Assembly (NCBI GenBank): GCA_003235365.1
Contig: QJWJ01000513.1
Location: forward strand, 1-64,000
Direction: 5' to 3'
From: Deltaproteobacteria bacterium
GTDB taxonomy: Bacteria; Myxococcota_A; Polyangia; Polyangiales; Polyangiaceae
Length of the DNA stretch: 64,000 nt
The notes beneath the pieces are model-generated. The model saw nothing but the letters and a program-made list of their open reading frames with translations, did no database searches and was not told the DNA's origin. The translations under genes were made by a program, and so were the position numbers. Below, one piece after another: positions 25,532-33,450 of this stretch (position 1 is its first letter; each line of letters begins with the position of its first letter).

Positions 25532-27342
25532 TGTGCACCTCCTACTGCGCGCGTCGTGAAGGCCGGGTCGGTCACGACTGCCAGTAGCATTTCCTTGATC
25601 GAACCGGACGCGCCGGAGCTCGAACTGCTGAGCATCTTGACGAGCTCCCGATCACGCTCGGTGAGATCCCGTTGCAGGACGAAGCCGGCCATGTGCTTGG
25701 CGTAGCAATCGTGCGCTTGGGTTCCGTTGGCAATCTTGTTCATCAAATCTGCTGGCCCGTCGAATTCTGCCGTGCCGTCGGTGAACGGGTAGATTCCAGA
25801 GGCGTCCACCTGTTTGCCCTCTTCTTCGTCGCGCCACTTTCCCAAACCGTCGTAGTTCTCGAAGCCGAAGCCGAGTGGGTTGATGTAGCTCGAGTGGCAA
25901 CCCGCACCACACGTCCCCGGACCGGTGCCGGCGGTCACGCGTTCGCGGTTCGTTTGGCCTTCCTTGTAAGGGGGAAGCACGATTTGGTCTGCCGGGACGT
26001 TCGGCGGCGAAGGAACGTCGGCGCACAGCAATTGAAGGTTCAACGCCACGCCACGGTGAATCGAATCGGGGATTCTGTTCACGGAGTTGACGATGAGAAA
26101 CGGAAGTTGGGTGAAGAACCCCGGCCGATTCGGTCCGAGTTCGACCTCTCGGAAACCCGAACCAGACACCGAAACGTCGTCGCCGTAGAACTCTGCGAGC
26201 GTCGAGTTGGCGTAGCCTTTGGTAGAAGTGAGGATCTCCCGCAGACCCATACCGTTCTCGAAGACGCCGTCGAGGAACAGATGAGCGGCCTCCTCGAGTT
26301 CGGCTTTCATCTCTGGCTTGAACTCGGGAACGCTGTCTTGGTCCTTCTCCAGGGCAGCATAGCGGCTAAAAGCGAACAGCTCACCGTGGTACTCTCGCAT
26401 CACGGCCGTTGCGTCGGGGCTGTCCAGCATCTGTTGGGCGACCGTCATGATGCCCGAGTCGTCGTCGAGCTGACCTGACTCTGCTGCGTCCAGCAATGCG
26501 TCGTCTGGAATGACGTCGCGTAGGACCAACGACAACTTCTCTGCGACCTCGTAACCGTTCAGGCGGCTGCCGGCATCGGACAGTTCGGTTCGATAGAGGA
26601 AACCAGGGGACTGGAGTATGGCCTCGATGACCAACCCCGCACCTCGAGCGAACTCGCTGCTGCCGCCGCCCGACAATGAAGCGCCGGTGTCGAACACCTC
26701 TGAAAGGCGAGCTGTCTCCTCTGCGGAAAGTGGGCGACTGTACGCCCGACGCCCAAAACTCGCGATGAAGCCGGCAGCGTCGGTACCGGAGTAGATCTTC
26801 GACAGCGCGGCGGGATCCTGGGCCACTTGCTTTGCGAGGGATTCGGCTGCGACCTGAAAGTCTGTTTTCAAGGTGGGGTCGATCTCCAACCCGGCTTCGT
26901 TGTTGGCGAACTCGCGGGCACCGCGGACGACGTCGGCCAGACCACTCAACTCACCCGTGGGGCCATCGAGCTGGAGCAAGTACTGCACCGAACGCTCCCA
27001 CTGTGCGTTGGTCATTCGTAGGACACGCGAGTACAGCGGCTTGCCATCGAGGGACAGCGGCAGAGCCGTCTCACCATTGATGGCTTGCTCCAGTGCCTCT
27101 TTGTCCGTTGGGCTGCTGGGCGACGCTGGCAGTGCACCCGGAGTGGGGTTCTGTGAGTCGGGGGTCGATGAACCCGGTGTTGAACTCGTCGGACCCAATG
27201 GGCCGTCGTTTCCCGGACCATCGTCGACGACAGCCCCGTTCGGGCTAGAACCACCCGGTGCAGGCATACCCGGTGTGCCGATTTCTCCCGAGCAGGCGCA
27301 GGCCAACAACGGGAGACACCCAAGAGCTCGTATTCGCAACAT
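25528..27342 (-). CDS. DUF1592/DUF1588/DUF1585 lipoprotein (cytochrome-c-like)
   Basis: The ATG at 27342 gives a lipoprotein signal, MLRIRALGCLPLLACACSG, followed by a Pro/Ser/Gly linker (about 25-80). The frame runs 110 codons further upstream, but that part has no family-like sequence. Domains in order look like DUF1587/DUF1595 (GRRAYSRPLSAEETARLSEVF), DUF1592 (LSLVLRDVIPDDALLDAA; MREYHGELF), DUF1588 (RGVALNLQLLCADVPSPP ... NPLGFGFENYDGLGKWRD) and DUF1585 at the end (HDCYAKHMAGFVLQRDLTERD). The heme-like motif reads CGAGCH, with three rather than two residues between the cysteines, so covalent heme attachment is uncertain. It is coupled to the DUF1552 gene by ATGA overlap. Function is undescribed to my knowledge. 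Confidence 0.87.
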   Translation of the reverse strand: MLRIRALGCLPLLACACSGEIGTPGMPAPGGSSPNGAVVDDGPGNDGPLGPTSSTPGSSTPDSQNPTPGALPASPSSPTDKEALEQAINGETALPLSLDGKPLYSRVLRMTNAQWERSVQYLLQLDGPTGELSGLADVVRGAREFANNEAGLEIDPTLKTDFQVAAESLAKQVAQDPAALSKIYSGTDAAGFIASFGRRAYSRPLSAEETARLSEVFDTGASLSGGGSSEFARGAGLVIEAILQSPGFLYRTELSDAGSRLNGYEVAEKLSLVLRDVIPDDALLDAAESGQLDDDSGIMTVAQQMLDSPDATAVMREYHGELFAFSRYAALEKDQDSVPEFKPEMKAELEEAAHLFLDGVFENGMGLREILTSTKGYANSTLAEFYGDDVSVSGSGFREVELGPNRPGFFTQLPFLIVNSVNRIPDSIHRGVALNLQLLCADVPSPPNVPADQIVLPPYKEGQTNRERVTAGTGPGTCGAGCHSSYINPLGFGFENYDGLGKWRDEEEGKQVDASGIYPFTDGTAEFDGPADLMNKIANGTQAHDCYAKHMAGFVLQRDLTERDRELVKMLSSSSSGASGSIKEMLLAVVTDPAFTTRAVGGAQ

Positions 27343-27651
27343 GTCAGTCACGGTGATGAATGCCTCAGATTCTTCGTGTTGGTACCGAGCGTATTTGGAA
27401 ATTCGCCAATTCCTCGTTCGGCGCTGGAAAATTCCCAGAAACGATAGTTGGGTGGGGTTACGTCCCTGGAAGGGGATTGCACGGGTGCAACGTAAACTCC
27501 GTACAGCTTCGTGCCTCCCTGATTCATCGCACCGAGAAACGCGCGAAAAAACGAGCCAATGGCGGTCGTCGCATACCAGCGACACTGGCAAACGGTTGCG
27601 CCTCGTGCGGCCGCCTGACTTGCCGAGCTGGAACAACGCGATGTCGGTGGT

Positions 27652-27671
27652 AGCGTTTGCAAGCGTTTGCA
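27652..27671. repeat. Tandem 10-bp repeat forming a LacI-type operator-like site
   Basis: AGCGTTTGCA occurs twice head to tail. The second half of the first copy and the second copy form TGCAA-GCGT-TTGCA, with perfect 5-bp arms and a central CG, the shape of LacI/CcpA-family operators. It is 310 bp upstream of the DUF1592 start. No regulator gene of this family is nearby. Confidence 0.4.
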
Positions 27672-28034
27672 TCCGTCGCGCGCGCGTGCGCCGGTTGAGC
27701 TGCGGATTGGGCGTGCCAACAGGGGTGAAAAAGTACGTACATACTCCTCTAATCCAGCGCTGACGATGCGCGGCGTCAGGCGCGAATTCACGCGGCGTGT
27801 GGTAGCCTGTGACGTCTACCTACGATGTAGGTGTAGCGGGGAACAGCCTCGGCGCCCCCGGAGGCGGATGGGAGTTCGGCTGGAGCGGTCGTCGCCCGCG
27901 CACCCACACCGGTGTCGGCGCAGCTCCGCGCTCGACCGTCCGCTGCAAGCCCAGCCGCGCAGTACACGTCATGACGGGAGAGACTGTGGCGTCCACGGAT
28001 GACTCCCACCGGTCGGATCCCGATGCCGCACGTT

Positions 28035-28050
28035 GTTAACCCAGGTTAAC
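28035..28050. promoter_or_regulatory. 16-bp palindrome, operator candidate
   Basis: GTTAACC and GGTTAAC are separated by CA. Arms of this AT-rich kind stand out in GC-rich DNA and resemble dimeric repressor sites. It lies between the TlpA-like gene end and the DUF1592 promoter region. Confidence 0.35.
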
Positions 28051-28447
28051 GTTGGTCGGTGAGTCTGGTGGCGCTGCCCCGCGCGGCAAGCCTCAGGGTC
28101 CGATGGCGGCGATGACGGGAGTCGGGGGAGAGGTGTGGTCGTCGTGCGCCGGTGAGACTCGTCTCGAGCAGCCTCTCGACCACCGCCCGCGATGAATGGC
28201 CCGGATGGGTCATGCCGAAACCGCCAGAATCGTCACCCGGACGCCCAACCGCCTTGCCACACGCGTCCTGGCGGTCGGCTCGCGCCCCCGAACAGCGTGC
28301 CGCCACACGCTCGGTCGATCACGCCCCGCCCGGGTCGCTCGATGAACCGAATGCCATGACACTCTCCCCCCACGACGACTGCGCTCGTGCCCTGCCTGGG
28401 TGAGCCGTCAGTAATGCTGTCTTGTTCGCATCCTCGGCGCAGTGAAC

Positions 28448-29143
28448 TCACTTGCCGGCGACGATCCGCTCCAGCGCCACCCGGTCTTCTGCCTCGACGG
28501 CGCCGCGCACCGTGCAGCGCTTGCGGCCTTCGGGGTCGATCAGGATCTGCATGGGGAGGTCTGGCTCGCTCTGCAGGTCCAGCGCGTCGAGCCACGCCAG
28601 CCGTGCAGCGCCGTCCGGCAGCCAGTAGCTGCGCTGCAGTCCGTTCGCCCCTTGGTCTTCGAGGAATGCGGTGAGCTGGCGCTCGTCGTCGTCGAGGGAG
28701 ACGAACGCAAAGTGCACGTCGTCGGCCAGAGCGATTTGCCACTGCAGGAGCATGGGCAGCTCCTGCTTGCACGGGACGCACCACGCCGCCCACAGGTTGA
28801 CCCACGTCCAACGCTTACCGTCGCCAGCGATCGGATCGGTAGGAAGGTCGGCACCGGTCGTCTTGACGCGTTCCGGCGGCCGCTTGGGACGGAACGGTTG
28901 GGACGACCCGTCGAGTTGACCGGCGCACAGTGCGGGGCGCGGAACGCGAGGCTTCGACGGGAGCTTTGCTTTGGGGGGTTCGGCGCTGAGCGTTGCAGAC
29001 CCCGACGGCGCCTGATGGGTCCCGTTCGACGTCGCTGCGACGACTGCCTGAACCCGGGACGGTGCCGGACCACTCGGTTTCGACGTCGAATCACAGCCGG
29101 CCGTCATGGCGAGCAACGCAAGCAAGTAACCTCGAAGCGACAT
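28448..29143 (-). CDS. TlpA/ResA-like thioredoxin-fold lipoprotein
   Basis: A membrane-anchored thiol-disulfide oxidoreductase. The start ATG at 29143 shares one base with the upstream stop (TGATG), so translation is coupled. The signal MSLRGYLLALLAMTAGC places a lipidated cysteine at residue 17. A Pro/Ser/Lys linker leads to a thioredoxin fold with the active site WAAWCVPCKQE (C122 and C125) and the cis-Pro region DLPMQILIDPEGR. TlpA/ResA proteins usually reduce specific exported substrates, such as apocytochrome c. It is the last gene of an operon with a VKOR-thioredoxin fusion and a membrane protein, so it may be a reductive or oxidative partner of that pair. Confidence 0.85.
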   Translation of the reverse strand: MSLRGYLLALLAMTAGCDSTSKPSGPAPSRVQAVVAATSNGTHQAPSGSATLSAEPPKAKLPSKPRVPRPALCAGQLDGSSQPFRPKRPPERVKTTGADLPTDPIAGDGKRWTWVNLWAAWCVPCKQELPMLLQWQIALADDVHFAFVSLDDDERQLTAFLEDQGANGLQRSYWLPDGAARLAWLDALDLQSEPDLPMQILIDPEGRKRCTVRGAVEAEDRVALERIVAGK

Positions 29144-30243
29144 CACAGGCGACAGTCTACCCAAGAAACGAATGCGCTGCGATTGATTGCTTCATCGGAG
29201 CATTCACCCTGTCGCGACCGCGGCCAGGAGCAGTAATCGTCGGACAATTGGGCGAACTCGTTGCCGAGCCACAACAAGCCCACCTGTTTGGCGAGATCCT
29301 CTTTGCTTTCGCCGCTCACCTCTTCGAGGTGGAACAACACCGAATTGGCGCGGCGGTGCGAAAGCGCGCGGTTCTTCGCTTGGGTTCCCGTTTTCGAGGC
29401 ACGCGCGACCACGAAGAAGTAGCGGGCCCCCTTGCGATCGAACCAGCGTTTCTCGAGCAGCTGTTTCGAGCTGTCGTCGAGCTCATCGATGCCTTCGTCG
29501 AACATCAACACGCCGCCGCGGTCCTGCAACGGATGGAAGAGCGCGTTGAAGTCGGCGTCGTTGATTGCCGCGAAGGTCTTGATGTCGGCTGGTTTGCAGC
29601 CTCGCCGCTCGTTGGCGGCGCTCAGACCGCACGAGTGCAAAACCCGCTCCAACACCTGTTTGAAGTCCTTGGTGCAATACGCCACCTCCGCTTCCCGAGC
29701 GATGGCGACGAGCGGCTTGGCTTCCTGGTCGGGGTGCTCGAGTCGATGCCGTGCCGACTTGACGGAACTGATTACCACGACGGCGGCAGCCATCAGCGTG
29801 GCCGTGCCGACCAGTCCTCCGAAAATGGCTGCGCCCAGGGTTCCCTGGCTGCGCCCGTCGGAGTCGTGAGCACGTGGCGCGAAAGCATGGGCAGCCTCTG
29901 CCACCGCCCCCGGGGGCTGTTGCACCCCGTGTTGTCGTGCCGCGTTCTGCTGGGCTGCGGCGTAGTGCTGAGCGGCGGCGGCGCGTGCGTGGTCGTCAGC
30001 GGCAGGGGTCGGTGGGTTGCCGTTGGCGGGCGGCGCGGCCTGGGCTGGCATGGCGTCCATCGGGGCTGTGCCCGTTCCTTGCGAATACTGGGCGACTGGG
30101 CGGGCGCCGGGCGGTGGTGGCAAGCTGATGCGCGGCGGGCCTGCCGGCGGCGCCGGAGCGCTTCCCGAAGCGACCCCGTCTGGCCTCGGTGGCGGCCGTT
30201 GGTTGTCCCCGAACACGTCCTGTAAGAGTTGCTTGATGCTCAT
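29143..30243 (-). CDS. Single-pass membrane protein with Cys-rich periplasmic domain
   Basis: A protein of 366 residues that I cannot assign to a named family. The N-terminal 130 residues are a cytoplasmic Pro/Ala/Gln-rich linker, with MSIKQLLQDVFGDN at the very start. One membrane helix (about 134-158, GAAIFGGLVGTATLMAAAVVVI) follows. The C-terminal domain of about 200 residues contains six cysteines and ends with a section (RALSHRRANSVLFHLEEV) reminiscent of OmpA-like peptidoglycan-binding domains, but the core motif is not complete. Start and stop overlap both neighbours by a few bases (ATGA with the VKOR gene, TGATG with the TlpA gene). The coupling and paired cysteines suggest it is a substrate or scaffold of the two redox proteins. 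That is inference. Confidence 0.7.
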   Translation of the reverse strand: MSIKQLLQDVFGDNQRPPPRPDGVASGSAPAPPAGPPRISLPPPPGARPVAQYSQGTGTAPMDAMPAQAAPPANGNPPTPAADDHARAAAAQHYAAAQQNAARQHGVQQPPGAVAEAAHAFAPRAHDSDGRSQGTLGAAIFGGLVGTATLMAAAVVVISSVKSARHRLEHPDQEAKPLVAIAREAEVAYCTKDFKQVLERVLHSCGLSAANERRGCKPADIKTFAAINDADFNALFHPLQDRGGVLMFDEGIDELDDSSKQLLEKRWFDRKGARYFFVVARASKTGTQAKNRALSHRRANSVLFHLEEVSGESKEDLAKQVGLLWLGNEFAQLSDDYCSWPRSRQGECSDEAINRSAFVSWVDCRL

Positions 30244-31433
30244 CGCACAATCTCCGGCGCGAGCGTTTGCAGGGCAAACATCAAACCGATGTCGATGTCC
30301 TCGTCGCACAGACGGCGGCCACCCAAGAAGACTTGGGGAGTAGATACGGGGAGGGCGTTGTCGACCGCGTAGTGCAAGTGTCGGTTGAGCCGTTGTGTGG
30401 TTTCGTTGGTGTGCATGCACTGCACCACCTGTTTGCCCCAACGCTGCTCAACCATCGCGGCTACGGCTTGGGGGCCCTGTTTTCCCGCCGCGGCGAGGCG
30501 TTCTTGATTGGCGTACGACCATTCCATCATCTCGGCAGGAACCGGGGCACACAGTACTGCCCGGGACACCTCGCACGCTCCGGGGTGCAAGGGCTGGTCG
30601 AGCATCCAGTTGCACTCACTGTCGAGGGGGAACAACGACAGCTCGATCGATAGGCGCGGTAACGTACCGGCGAGGCGCAGTCGATCGTGCACGGCCTTGC
30701 ACGTGGGGCACAACGGATCTTCGAAGAACGTGGCGTTCATTACCGCCGCTGCGCCGGGGAGCTTCAGCAAAGCGTCATGCTTCTCTTTCGGCTGCGGGAG
30801 TTGGCCGCATTGGGTGACGTACGGGGTGTGATCGGGGGCCAGTGCTGCGTACACTACCGACGGCGTCAGCGTCGCGATGAGGATGCCGGCGAGCCCCGCA
30901 ACCGTGCCGACGAACGTACTCGCGGTGGTCGCTCGATCGTGACTCCAACTGTTCGCAATTACACCAAAACCAGAAATGAGCAGCCCGAGCGAGCCGACGT
31001 ACATGCCCGCGCACGTCTTGCAGATCGCGCCCAACTCGAACCAGGCGATGCCAAACATGATTGCCGAGACGATCGCGGGCGAAGCCGCCAGCAAGAAGTA
31101 CAGGATCCCAACCCGCCGGCTCGCTCGCGGCCCGAGCGCGAACACGTACGCGGCGTGCCCCACCAAGAAGGCGAAACACCCGAGGCCAAACAGAGAGATC
31201 GGAATTCCGCCCCAAAGGACGGTCTTGAGCACAGACGAGTACGGGCTGTTGAGGGCGACACGGCAGCCCTCGGCGTCACTGACGGCGCTCGCGCCGGGGA
31301 TGAACGAACAGTGAAGGTCGTGCAGACCGCGATCGAGATGGGACGTGTAGTCGAGCGTGGAGATCGCCGCGAAGACGAGGCTCCACAGCGCGGCCACCAC
31401 CCCGAGCAGTGCAAATACGCGTATGCGATGCAT
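30240..31433 (-). CDS. VKOR-thioredoxin (DsbB/DsbA-like) fusion protein
   Basis: A membrane disulfide-generating enzyme. The N-terminal half is a vitamin K epoxide reductase domain with loop cysteines C42 and C57 and the active CKTC (138-141) within several membrane helices (about 5-25, 70-100, 108-130, 140-160, 172-195). The C-terminal half is a periplasmic thioredoxin/DsbA-like domain with DPLCPTC (C242, C245) and a VSTPQVFLGG cis-Pro loop. Bacterial VKOR homologs oxidise DsbA-type partners and pass electrons to quinones. Fusion puts both steps in one chain, as in some actinobacteria and cyanobacteria. I chose the ATG at 31433 because the 24 residues before it are charged and not conserved-looking. 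It leads the three-gene operon. Confidence 0.9.
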   Translation of the reverse strand: MHRIRVFALLGVVAALWSLVFAAISTLDYTSHLDRGLHDLHCSFIPGASAVSDAEGCRVALNSPYSSVLKTVLWGGIPISLFGLGCFAFLVGHAAYVFALGPRASRRVGILYFLLAASPAIVSAIMFGIAWFELGAICKTCAGMYVGSLGLLISGFGVIANSWSHDRATTASTFVGTVAGLAGILIATLTPSVVYAALAPDHTPYVTQCGQLPQPKEKHDALLKLPGAAAVMNATFFEDPLCPTCKAVHDRLRLAGTLPRLSIELSLFPLDSECNWMLDQPLHPGACEVSRAVLCAPVPAEMMEWSYANQERLAAAGKQGPQAVAAMVEQRWGKQVVQCMHTNETTQRLNRHLHYAVDNALPVSTPQVFLGGRRLCDEDIDIGLMFALQTLAPEIVR

Positions 31434-31660
31434 GAGCTCAACCTGACGAGAATGCCGAATCGGCCCGAACGGGCCCGTAGTGCTGCGCAAACGCCCCTGG
31501 CGCAAGGTGTGGCGAGCAACCCGCTCGCAAAGATGATGCGAAATGTCGGGGAATTACGCCCGCATCACCACGGCGCTGTTCGCCTTCCGTGGCCGTTGAA
31601 ACACCCGACTTGCCGACAGGTCGGGGACCACTCCGACAGCCGTGGTTACGCCGAGAACCC

Positions 31661-32752
31661 TCATGGTTTGCCCTGCAGTTCGCCTCGCAGCCGAGGCAGG
31701 GCCTGCGGGTGCTGCCTCTGAAGGTATGCGATCATCTTCTCTCTCACTTCACAGCGCAGATCCCAAGCCGCCGAAGCATCTTTGGCACTCATCAGCGGAC
31801 GAACCACCATGCTCCGCTCGTTACTGGCAGTCACTTGAAGCCCGCACACCTTCTTGTCCCAGTGAGGTGACTCGCTGACGACGCGCTGAAGTTCGGTGCG
31901 GAGGGCCTCGACGTCGACGGTGTAGTCGACGTGCAGCTCGACGGTTCCCAGCAGATCCGCCGACGTTCTGGTCCAGTTTTGAAACGGTTTCTCGATGAAG
32001 TAGTTGATGGGTACGATCAGTCGTCGCAGGTCCCAAATACGGACTACGACGTAGCTCAGCGTGATCTCTTCGATGCGCCCCCACTCTCCTTCGACGATGA
32101 CGACGTCGTCGACGCGGATTGGTTGGGAGATGGCAATCTGTAGTCCCGCCAAGATCGTGGCAATGCTGCGTTGCGCAGCAAAACCGATGATGATGCCGGC
32201 GACCCCAGCTGATGCCAGCAACCCCGCGCCCACTTGGCGGACGGTGTCGAAGGACAGCAAGGCGAAGCCGAACGTCAGCACGGCGATCACGAAGCCCGCG
32301 ATGTTGCGCACTCCCCTCACTTGAGTGCGAATGGCGCGGGCCCGCAAGTTGTCGGTGGCGCGGATGTCGTAGCGATGTTCAACCACCTCTTCGACGACCC
32401 GGACGCCTCTGAAGAACACCCAACCGAGCGTCAGGATCAGCCCCACGACGAGGAAGTGATGCAAACCGGGGCGCGACTGTTCACCGACTGTGGCAAAGGG
32501 CAGCGTCAACGTCAGCGCCGTCAGCGGGAACAGCGCACGCAGGGGACGGCGCAAATGCTTCAAGACGGCGTCGTCGATGACCGTGTCGGTGTGGCGCGCC
32601 CAGCGACTGGCTGCTCCGAGCGCGAGCTGACCGCCGATGAAGCCGACGATCAGCGCCAAACTGCACGCGCTCAGCGTCCAGGCTTGGGGCGCCCAGTGCT
32701 CGCCGAAAATCTCGCTCCACCAGTGCGGAATGGTCTGTGGGTCGTTCGACAT
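31661..32752 (-). CDS. MscS-family mechanosensitive ion channel
   Basis: Small-conductance mechanosensitive channels release solutes on hypo-osmotic shock. The pore helix region GAGLLASAGVAGIIIGFAAQ is followed by RSIATILAGLQIAISQPIRVDD and the beta domain VVIVEGEWGRIEEITLSYVVVRIWDLRRLIVPINYFIEKPFQNW in successive blocks. Four to five membrane segments precede it, the first ones beyond the three-helix MscS core. The ATG at 32752 has AAAGGA upstream and gives 363 residues. The frame extends further upstream without conserved sequence. It is divergent from the histidine kinase. The gene is most likely monocistronic. Confidence 0.92.
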   Translation of the reverse strand: MSNDPQTIPHWWSEIFGEHWAPQAWTLSACSLALIVGFIGGQLALGAASRWARHTDTVIDDAVLKHLRRPLRALFPLTALTLTLPFATVGEQSRPGLHHFLVVGLILTLGWVFFRGVRVVEEVVEHRYDIRATDNLRARAIRTQVRGVRNIAGFVIAVLTFGFALLSFDTVRQVGAGLLASAGVAGIIIGFAAQRSIATILAGLQIAISQPIRVDDVVIVEGEWGRIEEITLSYVVVRIWDLRRLIVPINYFIEKPFQNWTRTSADLLGTVELHVDYTVDVEALRTELQRVVSESPHWDKKVCGLQVTASNERSMVVRPLMSAKDASAAWDLRCEVREKMIAYLQRQHPQALPRLRGELQGKP

Positions 32753-33450
32753 CCTGTCCTTTCCGGAGCGGTTGCTCCTGCGTCGTTGAGCGTAGACTCG
32801 GGCGGGTGGGCAACTCCACGCATCCAAAGAGTTTCTGGATTGTTTTTCGGGCCCGGGGAAGCCACGTCCAGTGTCCGGCGCCAATCGGGGGTTAGGTCGA
32901 GACGCGCCGAGACGTGGTTCTCCGCGTCTCGACCCAGACCGTCGAGGTCGGCCTGCTGAGGGGTACGCGGCACTTGCTGCCGCTTCAGGCTCCGCTGGCG
33001 CGCGGTTGGTCGCGTGCGGGGCGGTACAGCAGCACGGTGCGTCTGAGTGTGGCTGGTCGAGCCGCAGGGCGCGTCGGCTGCGCGCTACTGGCAGACGAGT
33101 GCTCAGAACGGGTTCGATCGCATCGTCGCAGGGATGGCACAACGTGACGCGGTGTGTCGTGGGCGCGGCCAGCTCATCTGCTCGTCGGCCCGTGACCAAG
33201 AGCTCGGCTCCGGCGGCTGACTGCCTTGTCGTCGGTGGTGAATGCTCGCGACTGACCGCTCCCGCTCCCGCTCCCTCCGACGCCCGAAGCTCCGATTGTG
33301 AGTTTCGACGTGGTCAGTAAACGACAATGCCCGTGTCGAAGCGCGCGCACATCAGATGTATGTGCGTGGCGGTCACGGTGAACGCCATCGCCCGAGCAGC
33401 CTTGCGCAGCTGGTAGGAAAGCACTCCTGATTGCGGCATGCTTCGGGTCG
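32753..33450. other. 698-bp divergent intergenic region (mscS / kinase)
   Basis: I find no gene. The region holds the mscS ribosome binding site at its left end, a perfect 12-bp inverted repeat at 32895-32934 listed separately, and a short run of CGCTCC-like hexamers near 33260. The kinase promoter is not recognisable. Confidence 0.45.
32895..32934. repeat. 40-nt hairpin with perfect 12-bp arms
   Basis: GGTCGAGACGCG and CGCGTCTCGACC are separated by 16 bases, and the loop contains a further GAGACG. No T run follows on either strand. It sits about 143 bp upstream of the mscS start and could be an attenuator, an operator or part of a small RNA. Confidence 0.55.

Larger units (their letters stand above)
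27343..28447. other. 1.1-kb non-coding region upstream of DUF1592
   Basis: This is the longest gene-free stretch of the window. Open frames exist on both strands, but they are short, rich in Arg/Pro/Ser and without ribosome binding sites. Visible structure: a 10-bp tandem repeat AGCGTTTGCA at 27652-27671 containing the LacI-operator-like TGCAAGCGTTTGCA, a GTACGTAC palindrome near 27734, a 6-bp ACCTAC/GTAGGT inverted repeat near 27820, and GTTAACC-CA-GGTTAAC at 28035-28050. It may carry regulatory sites or an unrecognised small RNA. I recognise no known RNA family. Confidence 0.5.

Noticed and set aside
27667-28039. Short plus-strand frames in the 1.1-kb empty region
   Set aside because: Arg/Pro/Ser-rich composition, no ribosome binding sites and no recognisable motif. 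I treat them as non-coding.
30687-31721. 344-codon plus-strand frame opposite the VKOR gene
   Set aside because: The minus-strand gene has the VKOR and thioredoxin cysteine motifs and overlaps its neighbours. The plus frame has shadow composition.
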